DNA of 10,607 nucleotides from an uncultured Eubacteriales bacterium (GTDB lineage: Bacteria; Bacillota; Clostridia; Christensenellales; CAG-138): positions 1 through 10,607 of the forward strand of contig UQXE01000048.1 in NCBI GenBank assembly GCA_900544965.1, given 5' to 3'. The notes below the pieces were generated by a model. The model did not search any database, was not told the origin of the DNA, and worked only from the letters and a program-made list of their open reading frames with translations. Below are positions 1 through 5,674 of the stretch, in pieces. The number at the start of each line of letters is the position of its first letter. The first letter of the stretch is position 1. The translations under genes and the position numbers were made by a program.

Positions 1-2
1 TT

Positions 3-149
3 ATCAAAACAAATTTCATGAAGTATGATAGGCAAATATGGATAGTGCCAGACAGTCAGTGCAAAATAGCCAATATCCTAAAGGCCAATAAAGCCAAATA
101 CCCAAACATAGATATCAAAGAGGTTAAGGAGATAGAAGGACATGGTTGA
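3..149 (+). CDS. C-terminal end of an unidentified protein (partial, enters from the left edge)
   Basis: An open frame runs from the window edge to a TGA at 147-149 and gives 48 residues, ending in IDIKEVKEIEGHG. The segment is lysine- and isoleucine-rich and contains the string RQIWIVPDSQ. The stop overlaps the TTG start of the next gene in a TTGA arrangement, so the two are probably translationally coupled in one operon. In Gram-positive conjugative elements the gene before a coupling ATPase of this type is often a replication-relaxation (mobilisation) protein. That would fit the position, but the visible residues are too few to support it. Confidence 0.5.
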   Translation: MKTNFMKYDRQIWIVPDSQCKIANILKANKAKYPNIDIKEVKEIEGHG

Positions 150-1555
150 TATCATTAATTACCTATATAACCGGATTAAGTAAATATGGATTAAGACTAT
201 TATTTGTGATAATCCTATTATGCACCAGCATATTAATAATTGGACATATAAGGAATAGGAAGTATAGGATAATGGACTTCAGAAAGGAGTTCCGTCGAAT
301 CGTGAAAAAGAAAAAGCCGATAAAGACATATTACCCGCCGGCAGATAGCACCCTTTTAGGGCATGCAGGTAAAAGAGAAATACGAGTACCTGACAATGCG
401 AAACATGTATTTATCTGTGGTACGACAGGGAGCGGCAAGACAGTAGCATTATCCAACTTTATAAAACGAGCAATAGACCAAGACTATCCAGCATTGATAA
501 TTGACGGAAAGGGAGATACAGGACAGGGGTCAATACTTGATATCATACAAATAATGAAGGGTCAAAAGAAGCTATATGTTATCAACTTAAACAACCCAAG
601 CCAGTCAGACAAATATAACCCATTTAAAAACACAAGTCCTACAATGGCTAAAGACATGTTAATCAATATGACAGACTGGCGTGAGGAACACTATAAATTA
701 AATGCGGAAAGATATATACAAAGGGCATTACAGCTTTTAACAATAGGGAATGTAAACTTATCTTTTAATAAAATAATCAAATGCCTAAACAACGATACAT
801 TTATTGATTATAGTAGAATGTTAATGGGAAAAGGACTGATTGACAAAGAACAGCATATGGACAATATACAGATAGCAGAAACGAGCGGAAAAACGTCCCA
901 AAGTTCAGTAGCGAGGTTTTCAGCTATCGCGGAAAGCGATATAGGGGGGATATTTTCAGGTGATGGAATTGACATTGCCCAAGCCTTAAAAGAGAAAGCT
1001 ATTATTTTGTTTATATTAAACCCACTGGTATATCCTGAACTTAGTTCAGCTTTTGGAAGGTTAATCCTTATCGATTCCAAAAAGGCAATAGGAGAATTAT
1101 TCAAAGCAGATATAGGAAGAACCTTCTTTGTACTGGACGAAATAAATGTATATGCTTCAAGCACATTAACAGATTTAGTAAACAAAAGCAGAAGTGCAGG
1201 GGTAACTTGCGTATTAGCAACACAAAGTTTATCCGACCTAGATTTCGCATGTGGTGAAGCATTCAAGGAACAGATAATAGAAAACTGCAATAACTATCTG
1301 GTAATGAGACAAAACAGCGGAGTAAATGCGGAACACTGGGCGAATATCTTAGGCACAAGAACAACAATAGAGGTAACGCACCAGTTACAACAAAAAGGGT
1401 TAGATACCTCAGCAACAGGCTTCGGGAGTGCTAAACGAGTAAGGGAATTTTTATATCACCCTGACGATATAAAGAGTTTAAAAACAGGGCAAGGCATTTA
1501 TCTATCAAGAGACACGGGTCTTGATAGTAAAATTGTGGTTAATAAACCGTTTTAG
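146..1555 (+). CDS. VirD4/TraG-like type IV coupling ATPase (conjugative DNA transfer)
   Basis: Likely a membrane-anchored hexameric ATPase that brings the relaxase-DNA complex to a conjugation channel. One membrane segment is seen at residues about 16-35. The Walker A motif GTTGSGKT lies at 92-99, a DGKGD motif typical of VirD4/TraG proteins at 120-124, Walker B FFVLDE at 327-332 and a sensor-like ATQ at 358-360. The C-terminal half fits the TraM-recognition/TraG-D type region. At 469 residues it is short for VirD4 but fits compact Gram-positive forms. The TTG start at 146 has AGAAGGA at 134-140 and overlaps the stop of the preceding gene, implying coupling. A phage packaging or FtsK-type motor is a less likely alternative given the DGKGD motif and the N-terminal anchor. 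No relaxase, VirB4 or VirB6 partner is visible in the window. Confidence 0.88.
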   Translation: MISLITYITGLSKYGLRLLFVIILLCTSILIIGHIRNRKYRIMDFRKEFRRIVKKKKPIKTYYPPADSTLLGHAGKREIRVPDNAKHVFICGTTGSGKTVALSNFIKRAIDQDYPALIIDGKGDTGQGSILDIIQIMKGQKKLYVINLNNPSQSDKYNPFKNTSPTMAKDMLINMTDWREEHYKLNAERYIQRALQLLTIGNVNLSFNKIIKCLNNDTFIDYSRMLMGKGLIDKEQHMDNIQIAETSGKTSQSSVARFSAIAESDIGGIFSGDGIDIAQALKEKAIILFILNPLVYPELSSAFGRLILIDSKKAIGELFKADIGRTFFVLDEINVYASSTLTDLVNKSRSAGVTCVLATQSLSDLDFACGEAFKEQIIENCNNYLVMRQNSGVNAEHWANILGTRTTIEVTHQLQQKGLDTSATGFGSAKRVREFLYHPDDIKSLKTGQGIYLSRDTGLDSKIVVNKPF

Positions 1556-1563
1556 CGGATATA

Positions 1564-1680
1564 TTATCCTCTTAACTAAGGGTATATGTTTATCTAAAAT
1601 TTAGTCAAGGCTAAAATGAATAGGCTTTGCCTAGCCTTGACAAAATCCAATAAACATATCAATTTCAGCCAAGAGGATAA
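1564..1680. repeat. Three-tier nested inverted repeat between the ATPase and protease genes
   Basis: Three pairs of perfect 10-base arms are nested around one centre: TTATCCTCTT (1564-1573) with AAGAGGATAA (1671-1680), ATATGTTTAT (1584-1593) with ATAAACATAT (1650-1659), and GTCAAGGCTA (1604-1613) with TAGCCTTGAC (1632-1641). The innermost stem extends by four more A-T pairs after one A/A mismatch. A competing small hairpin, TAGGC-TTT-GCCTA (1621-1633), uses part of the inner right arm. No T-tract follows on either strand, so this is not a standard terminator. It fills most of the gap before the protease gene and could be a regulatory leader RNA, a set of protein-binding sites or a processing site. 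Confidence 0.75.
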
Positions 1681-1717
1681 AACAAAAATATAGTATAGCT
1701 TCAAGGAGAGATAAAAA

Positions 1718-2593
1718 ATGCGGTTTCTTAGCTTTTTAAAGGAAAACGTACTGTACATCATCTGGTTTATGATTAATCTTGCTTTAGGCTGGTTGGTTTT
1801 AGGAGCAAACCTAACCGCTCTATGGCTTGTATGTGTGATTTATGCCTTTTCAATAGGTGTTGCTTTATGTCCTTTGGGGGAATGGTTATTAAGGCTTATA
1901 GAGGGTTGCAGACAAGTATCAACACAGAAAGAGAAAGATTACCTACACCCCATCTTTGAGGAAGTATACGAAAATGCAAAACAAGTTAAACCAGAACTAA
2001 ATAACAATATAAAGCTGTATATTGTTGATGAAATGTATGTCAATGCGTATGCAATAGGCAGAAAGACAATAGCAGTAACACAAGGGGCAATAGAAACATT
2101 CAGTCAAGAAGAATTGAAAGGGATAATCGCCCACGAGTTTGGACATATGGCATATGGACATACAAAGGCATTATTGCTAACAACAATAGGAAATATGCTA
2201 TTTACAGGTATTGTAGTATTCCTGCGAATAATCATGATGATAATACAGGTTTTAACCTGTGCGTTCAGCGGTGGGAATGGTATTATATCAACCATATTAA
2301 ACATAATGTTTAAAACATCATTTGAACTAAGTCTATTTGTATTTGTTAATCTTGGAGAGATAATCTTAGCAATGAACAGCAGGAAGAACGAATACAAAGC
2401 GGACGAATTTTCCCTAGAAGCAGGTTTCGGAGAGGAATTAAAAGAATCCCTCTATATCCTGCAAAAAATCTCAATGCAGGGCAAAATAAACCTATCAGAA
2501 CGAATCAAGGCAAGCCACCCTCACACAGCAAAAAGGATAGAACACCTTGAACAGCTAAGCGAAGGTGCATTGTCGTTAGAAATGCAATATTAA
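1718..2593 (+). CDS. HtpX-like M48 family membrane metalloprotease
   Basis: A zinc endopeptidase of the M48/HtpX type, expected in the cytoplasmic membrane with its active site facing the cytoplasm. The HEFGH motif at residues 139-143 supplies two zinc-binding histidines and the catalytic glutamate. E225 in NEYKADE is the probable third zinc ligand, and SHPHTAKRIEHL at 266-277 matches the conserved HtpX tail. Hydrophobic segments are at about 12-50 (two helices), 151-172 and 200-220. The length of 291 residues is normal for HtpX. The start has AAGGAGAG at 1703-1710, seven bases upstream. The gene follows the coupling ATPase on the same strand but across a 162-base gap filled by nested inverted repeats. 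On the element it might trim or clear membrane-borne transfer proteins, which is inference. Host membrane stress defence is the usual role of the family. Confidence 0.88.
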   Translation: MRFLSFLKENVLYIIWFMINLALGWLVLGANLTALWLVCVIYAFSIGVALCPLGEWLLRLIEGCRQVSTQKEKDYLHPIFEEVYENAKQVKPELNNNIKLYIVDEMYVNAYAIGRKTIAVTQGAIETFSQEELKGIIAHEFGHMAYGHTKALLLTTIGNMLFTGIVVFLRIIMMIIQVLTCAFSGGNGIISTILNIMFKTSFELSLFVFVNLGEIILAMNSRKNEYKADEFSLEAGFGEELKESLYILQKISMQGKINLSERIKASHPHTAKRIEHLEQLSEGALSLEMQY

Positions 2594-2595
2594 TC

Positions 2596-2693
2596 CATTA
2601 ACCCTTAATTAACGGGTTGCACACACAGGGCGGTATGTTTTGAAACTGGAACATACCGCCCCATGCTGTGCATATATTTTGGCTGGGTTAATG
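2596..2693. repeat. Second three-tier nested inverted repeat, downstream of the protease gene
   Basis: CATTAACCC (2596-2604) pairs with GGGTTAATG (2685-2693), TGCACA (2618-2623) with TGTGCA (2667-2672), and GGGCGGTATGTT (2628-2639) with AACATACCGCCC (2650-2661). The last is a perfect 12-base stem around a 10-base loop. A second GGGTT at 2614-2618 can compete for the outer left arm. There is no T-run after the strong stem on either strand, so an ordinary intrinsic terminator is unlikely. The three-tier layout resembles that at 1564-1680, although the sequences differ. Confidence 0.72.
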
Positions 2694-2729
2694 ATATGTA
2701 AACTTTTAGACTAGCTATATTGAATTTGG

Positions 2730-2757
2730 AAGTTAATCAAAATAGTACAAGTTAATC
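2730..2757 (+). repeat. Two direct copies of AAGTTAATC upstream of the 60-residue gene
   Basis: AAGTTAATC occurs at 2730-2738 and again at 2749-2757, 19 bases apart, or roughly two helical turns. A weak promoter-like pair, TTGAAT (2720-2725) and TAGTAC (2743-2748) with a 17-base spacer, overlaps the repeats. The arrangement could be an operator for a DNA-binding protein such as the nearby HTH protein. In sequence this AT-rich, chance is also possible. Confidence 0.35.
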
Positions 2758-2804
2758 GAGCATTTTATTATATTCTCTGAATAAACTTTAATTAAGGAGG
2801 ATAT

Positions 2805-2987
2805 ATGAAAATTCTTATAAATTTTCCGGAATTAGAAGAAGATAAAAAGGAGCTTGAAAATAGAGTTGCACACTTACATGCAACCCTATTGTTAGAAAAG
2901 ATAAAACAATTAAATATTAATGATACATCTAGAAAGAAATTACTAGATTTAATTTTAAAAAATATAAAAGAGGAAATACAGGATTAA
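2805..2987 (+). CDS. Small hypothetical protein of the element (60 residues)
   Basis: I do not recognise this protein. It is highly charged, rich in lysine, glutamate, leucine and isoleucine, with no membrane segment, cysteine cluster or visible HTH. The stretch from about residue 10 to the end looks mostly helical and may form a coiled coil (for example LLLEKIKQLNIND and KKLLDLILKNIKEEI). A near-perfect AAGGAGG at 2794-2800 sits four bases before the ATG, which makes it a real gene rather than a chance frame. Its TAA stop overlaps the stop of the convergent HTH gene by two bases (TTAA at 2984-2987). Its place close to the integration junction would suit a small accessory or excision factor, but nothing in its sequence shows that. 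Confidence 0.6.
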   Translation: MKILINFPELEEDKKELENRVAHLHATLLLEKIKQLNINDTSRKKLLDLILKNIKEEIQD

Positions 2988-3508
2988 CTCATACATTTTT
3001 TTAATTTATTATAACTAGTTCTAGTCATTTGGCATTTAACGTTTTCCCACCTTTTAATGACGGATACATGTGTTTTAAGAATTCTTGCTAAATCAATTCG
3101 TTTAAGATTATTTTTCTTTCTAAAATCAAGAATTGTCTTACTTGGATTATCTAAAAGAAAAGCAATGTAATCATCATTTATAATAATTTTATCTTCAATT
3201 TTTAATTCCCTTATTATATCTTTAATTAAATCAATATTAATTAGTTTCATTTCTCTATTTTCAAGATGGTCTAAAACTCCTCTATCATAACCAAGTTTTA
3301 AGCACAAATCAGTTTGTCGTATATTTGCTAATCGACGATAATATTTAATTTGTTCGCCTATTGTACTATTTTCATTTATTTGTGGTATCTTCCATACAGC
3401 ATGGGTTTTTAAAGTGATTTCAGTTTCTAGCTTGTCCTTTAATTTATCAAACAGTGCACTAATTGCTACACAGCTTTCCAATATGTGAGTGTTGCATTCT
3501 CTATGCAT
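2984..3508 (-). CDS. Tandem helix-turn-helix (XRE-like) protein at the sigK junction, start uncertain
   Basis: A probable DNA-binding protein with two HTH units. The first, about residues 48-100, includes IGEQIKYYRRLANIRQTDLC and the recognition-like region YDRGVLDHLENRE. The second, about 128-172, includes FRKKNNLKRIDLARILKTH followed by VSVIKRWE. The gene is very AT-rich, unlike sigK. The only ATG before the first HTH unit (3506-3508) lies inside sigK host sequence, upstream of the junction, with at best a weak GCAAG in front of it. The next in-frame ATG is at about residue 82 and would lose HTH 1. A TTG at 3481 is another option. The gene lies on the same strand as the sigK 5' part and overlaps its stop, so it is probably read from the sigK promoter. 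It could be a repressor of the element or a recombination directionality factor. Both are inference. Confidence 0.7.
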   Translation of the reverse strand: MHRECNTHILESCVAISALFDKLKDKLETEITLKTHAVWKIPQINENSTIGEQIKYYRRLANIRQTDLCLKLGYDRGVLDHLENREMKLINIDLIKDIIRELKIEDKIIINDDYIAFLLDNPSKTILDFRKKNNLKRIDLARILKTHVSVIKRWENVKCQMTRTSYNKLKKCMS

Positions 3509-3825
3509 CTTGCGGCATATGTTGCAAGCGCCGTTCCCTTTTTATCATTAAAGGTTGACACAGCTTTTATTAGGCCAATAGTTCCAATGGAGATCAAATC
3601 ATCGGTTTCCCTGGTGTTTGTAGCATATTTTTTTGCTATATGGGCGACAAGCCGAAGGTTGTGTTCAATAAGTTTGGATCGGGCTGCTTCGTCACCGTTT
3701 GCGCATAAGGCCAGATACCTTTCCTCGTCGGCCGGATTCAAAGGTTCGGGGAACGAGCCCGAGTTGTTGACATACCCAACCAGAAACAGCAACTCATGCG
3801 CAGCTTGAATCAAAAACTGATACAT
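3466..3825 (-). CDS. sigK: 5' part of sigK, RNA polymerase sporulation sigma-K (pro-form), interrupted
   Basis: Sigma-K directs late mother-cell transcription during sporulation. Residues 1-17 form a hydrophobic pro-sequence (MYQFLIQAAHELLFLVG) followed by YVNNSGSFPEPL, matching the mature start of B. subtilis sigma-K. Residues 51-110 are sigma-70 region 2, with IEHNLRLVAHIAKKY, DDLISIGTIGLIKAV and LATYAARCIEN. After N110 the next nine residues (ATLTYWKAV) are foreign and end at a TAG, so regions 2.4, 3 and 4 are missing; a full protein would be about 235 residues. The start has AGGAGGT at 3834-3840, eight bases upstream. This is best read as a developmentally split gene, repaired by excision, rather than a dead one. 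A dead fragment cannot be excluded without seeing the 3' part. Confidence 0.92.
   Translation of the reverse strand: MYQFLIQAAHELLFLVGYVNNSGSFPEPLNPADEERYLALCANGDEAARSKLIEHNLRLVAHIAKKYATNTRETDDLISIGTIGLIKAVSTFNDKKGTALATYAARCIENATLTYWKAV
3493..3507. other. Predicted attachment junction (sigK/element boundary) with a small palindrome
   Basis: The sigma-K homology ends at AATG in minus-strand GAGAATGC, that is at 3495-3498. In B. subtilis the skin crossover uses the sequence AATGA at the same codons, so the fit is good apart from the last base. The joint itself is TGCAT-TCTCT-ATGCA (plus strand, 3493-3507), a five-base inverted repeat around a five-base centre. One arm is host sequence and the other is partly element sequence. 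The exact crossover cannot be fixed without the other end. Confidence 0.6.
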
Positions 3826-3852
3826 ATTTGATATACCTCCTGATAGACATCG

Positions 3853-3897
3853 GGCATCTTATGTATGAGTATGCCAAACAACGTCATATGTTGTATG
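3853..3897 (-). promoter_or_regulatory. Candidate sporulation (sigma-E type) promoter region for sigK
   Basis: Two minus-strand strings resemble the sigma-E -10 consensus CATACAMT: CATACAAC at 3890-3897 and CATACATA at 3860-3867. A CATATG element at 3885-3890 could serve as a -35 for the nearer one, but the spacing (about 17) is longer than the usual 13-15. sigK is known to be switched on by sigma-E, which makes a promoter here expected. The match itself is weak. Confidence 0.25.
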
Positions 3898-3928
3898 TCC
3901 AATTCAATGACTTGAATTTTGGAAAAGC

Positions 3929-3954
3929 AAAAAAGCGGCTATTGCCGCTTTTTT
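3929..3954 (-). terminator. Intrinsic terminator of the HtrA gene
   Basis: AAAAAAGCGGC (3929-3939), a four-base loop TATT, then GCCGCTTTTTT (3944-3954). The stem with flanking A and T runs works on both strands. It lies 75-100 bases past the htrA stop on the minus strand and separates that transcript from sigK. Confidence 0.85.
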
Positions 3955-4028
3955 GTGATGCCGTGTTTGGGGAGTCACAACATCAAGGATGGTTGGGGGT
4001 ATGTCATCACCTAATAGGTGTAATGACT

Positions 4029-5519
4029 TTAGTTAGAGGAGGTGCGTTCACCTAAGGTCACAGTGAGGTCAACTTTATCGTTGCCCCTCTGTACGGTTAT
4101 TATTACCGTATCTCCGGCATTGTATTCCATGAGAAGAGAATTTATATCCTCCTTAGATGTTATTTCGGTTCCTTCAATGGATAAAATTATGTCGTTCACC
4201 TGTATTCCCGCTGCCGCTGCCGCACCGCCCTCTTCTACGCTCATAACCTGAACCCTGTTTTCATACTGCTGAGCCTGGCCGAAGAAGAAGTTATATGGGT
4301 CTTGCCGCCCGCCATAGCTTATCACTATATCCTGCAGGGATACTCCCAGATAAGGCCTTCCGCTGACATATCCCTGGCTGATCAGATCGTTTATAACGGA
4401 TTTTGCAGTATCTATAGGTATGGCAAACCCCAAACCTTCAACCTCAATACCCATACTCTTTGCATTGACGACGCCGATAAGCTCGCCGTTTGTATTAAAC
4501 AGTCCTCCGCCGGAATTCCCAGGATTAATGGCCGCGTTGGTCTGTATCAAATTCATAGTATGTCCATCTATTGTAACTTCCCTGTTTACGCCGCTAATAA
4601 TTCCGTTGGTAACGGTGCTCATGAAAGTACCAAGAGGATTGCCTATCGCCAAAACGGTTTCACCTATATTGATATTAACGGAATTGCCCAGGGTGGCGGC
4701 TGTCAGTCCCGCTGCCTCGATTTTCAAAACGGCAAGGTCTGTCTGTGAATCGCTCCCTATAAGGGTTGCATCATACTTGGTGCCGTCCTGGGTGTATACA
4801 GCCACATTTTTATAACCCGATATAACATGGTAGTTGGTCACGATGTACCCGTCCTCGGTTATAATCACGCCGGAACCGCTGCCAGACTCGGTTTCAATTC
4901 CCACCACACTTTTTATGCAATCGTCCGCAAGTTTGGTTAAATCGTTGTAGATTACATTATCATTGCTATAATTAAGGTTCATATTGCCGCTTGGGGACGG
5001 CGTATTGGTTGCGGACATTTGCTTGCCTTGATTTTGCGAGTCCCCCTGCGTAATATAATACGTAAGCCCAGCTCCTATGCCGCCGGCAAATAGCGCTATT
5101 GCCATCATGCATGCTATGAGCGCCCCAAATGAAACACTGCGTTTGTTCTTAATCTTTGCCTGTTTTGAACTCTTATAAGTCGCATTGTTGTTATCGCTAT
5201 TGATTTGCATATCGCGTGGATTTTGGCAGCCGCATGTGTTATGTTCTTGATCAGCATCGCTGGAGGCTTCACGCGTCGTATCCAAATCATCAAGCTGCCT
5301 GCTTGCGATATCCGAATTTGCCGCCGGTTCGCAATCCTGCTCCTTTGCCTCGCACGTTTGACAGCCGCCGTTTACAAAATCAACGGCTCCGCTGACATCA
5401 GCTGTCTCGCAGCCGTCGGCCTCCTTACCGCAGTTTAGCTGTTCACCCGTTTCATCCATTGCCTTTGGGGAGCCTGCCTGTGCATTTCCTATTCCATCAT
5501 CAAAACGTTCTGTATTCAT
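4029..5519 (-). CDS. htrA: HtrA/DegP-like membrane-anchored serine protease with PDZ domain
   Basis: An extracytoplasmic quality-control protease. From the chosen ATG (5519, with AAAGGAG at 5528-5534) it is 496 residues; an upstream in-frame start would add 29 residues but lacks a comparable site. Residues 1-127 are a hydrophilic, acidic cytoplasmic tail, followed by a membrane helix at about 129-157. A trypsin-like domain follows, with catalytic His231 (TNYHV), Asp261 (QTDLAVLK) and Ser336 (NPGNSGGGL). One PDZ domain covers about 388-492. The catalytic triad is intact. The tail is odd: it contains seven cysteines (30, 37, 53, 56, 63, 96, 98), including CxxC and CxC pairs, uncommon in HtrA proteins. 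The gene appears monocistronic, with its own terminator and a palindrome over its promoter. Cell-envelope stress control is typical of the family but not shown here. Confidence 0.94.
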   Translation of the reverse strand: MNTERFDDGIGNAQAGSPKAMDETGEQLNCGKEADGCETADVSGAVDFVNGGCQTCEAKEQDCEPAANSDIASRQLDDLDTTREASSDADQEHNTCGCQNPRDMQINSDNNNATYKSSKQAKIKNKRSVSFGALIACMMAIALFAGGIGAGLTYYITQGDSQNQGKQMSATNTPSPSGNMNLNYSNDNVIYNDLTKLADDCIKSVVGIETESGSGSGVIITEDGYIVTNYHVISGYKNVAVYTQDGTKYDATLIGSDSQTDLAVLKIEAAGLTAATLGNSVNINIGETVLAIGNPLGTFMSTVTNGIISGVNREVTIDGHTMNLIQTNAAINPGNSGGGLFNTNGELIGVVNAKSMGIEVEGLGFAIPIDTAKSVINDLISQGYVSGRPYLGVSLQDIVISYGGRQDPYNFFFGQAQQYENRVQVMSVEEGGAAAAAGIQVNDIILSIEGTEITSKEDINSLLMEYNAGDTVIITVQRGNDKVDLTVTLGERTSSN

Positions 5520-5577
5520 GGTTTTTGCTCCTTTCATCTTGATGGTTAAAGTATAGGAAATAAATGTGGTCGGCGCA

Positions 5578-5614
5578 TTACTAAAAAAGAACACCTTTTT
5601 GTACAATCTTGTAC
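5578..5614 (-). promoter_or_regulatory. Candidate htrA promoter with palindromic operator over the -35
   Basis: On the minus strand TTGTAC (5601-5606) and TAGTAA (5578-5583) are 17 bases apart and could form a sigma-A promoter. The -35 is half of the palindrome GTACAA-TC-TTGTAC (5601-5614), a natural position for a repressor or activator site. A second possible -10, TATACT (5550-5555), lacks a good -35. I do not recognise the palindrome as a CtsR, HrcA or LexA site. Confidence 0.4.
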
Positions 5615-5644
5615 GAATTTTGAACGTATATACTGCTTAAAACC

Positions 5645-5674
5645 GATAATAAAAAGGCGGAAAAGCTTTCCGCC
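5645..5674 (-). terminator. Strong intrinsic terminator between the aminotransferase and HtrA genes
   Basis: The minus-strand RNA would fold GGCGGAAA, a three-base loop, then TTTCCGCC (5656-5674), followed by a U-rich run (5645-5655). Nothing similar follows on the plus strand. It ends either the aminotransferase transcript or, more likely, the structured RNA just upstream. Confidence 0.85.

Larger units (their letters stand above)
1..3494. mobile_element. Left-running part of a sigK intervening (skin-like) element with conjugation genes
   Basis: The sigma-K reading frame on the minus strand is conserved down to the ARCIEN motif and then turns into unrelated AT-rich sequence at about 3494/3495. 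Everything to the left is not sigma-K and carries a coupling-type ATPase, an M48 protease, a small hypothetical gene and an HTH protein. In B. subtilis and C. difficile the sigK gene is split near this same codon by the skin element, which a serine recombinase removes in the mother cell. The other end, with the sigK 3' part and a recombinase gene, is not in the window, so the element is partial here and its excision is inferred. The ATPase suggests descent from a conjugative element; the B. subtilis skin is phage-like. Base composition is mosaic, with 2690-3490 far more AT-rich than 146-2593. Confidence 0.8.

Noticed and set aside
808..1290. A 160-residue minus-strand frame inside the coupling ATPase gene
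   Set aside because: It is antisense to the region that encodes the Walker B motif, with no ribosome site; a shadow of the real frame.
2628..2661. Intrinsic terminator after the M48 protease gene
   Set aside because: The 12-base stem is strong, but neither strand has a T-run after it, and it is nested in larger inverted repeats, so it was listed as a repeat instead.
4001..4032. A second terminator near the end of htrA (CACCT/AGGTG hairpin)
   Set aside because: The stem is short and bulged with no T-run on the minus strand; the hairpin at 3929-3954 is the better terminator.
3828..4055. A 75-residue plus-strand frame between sigK and htrA
   Set aside because: It starts at a TTG without a ribosome site and reads through the htrA terminator hairpin and into the end of htrA, so it is not a gene.
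4302..4815. Two overlapping plus-strand frames of 148 and 131 residues inside htrA
   Set aside because: Both are antisense to the well-supported protease domain, with no ribosome sites and no family features.
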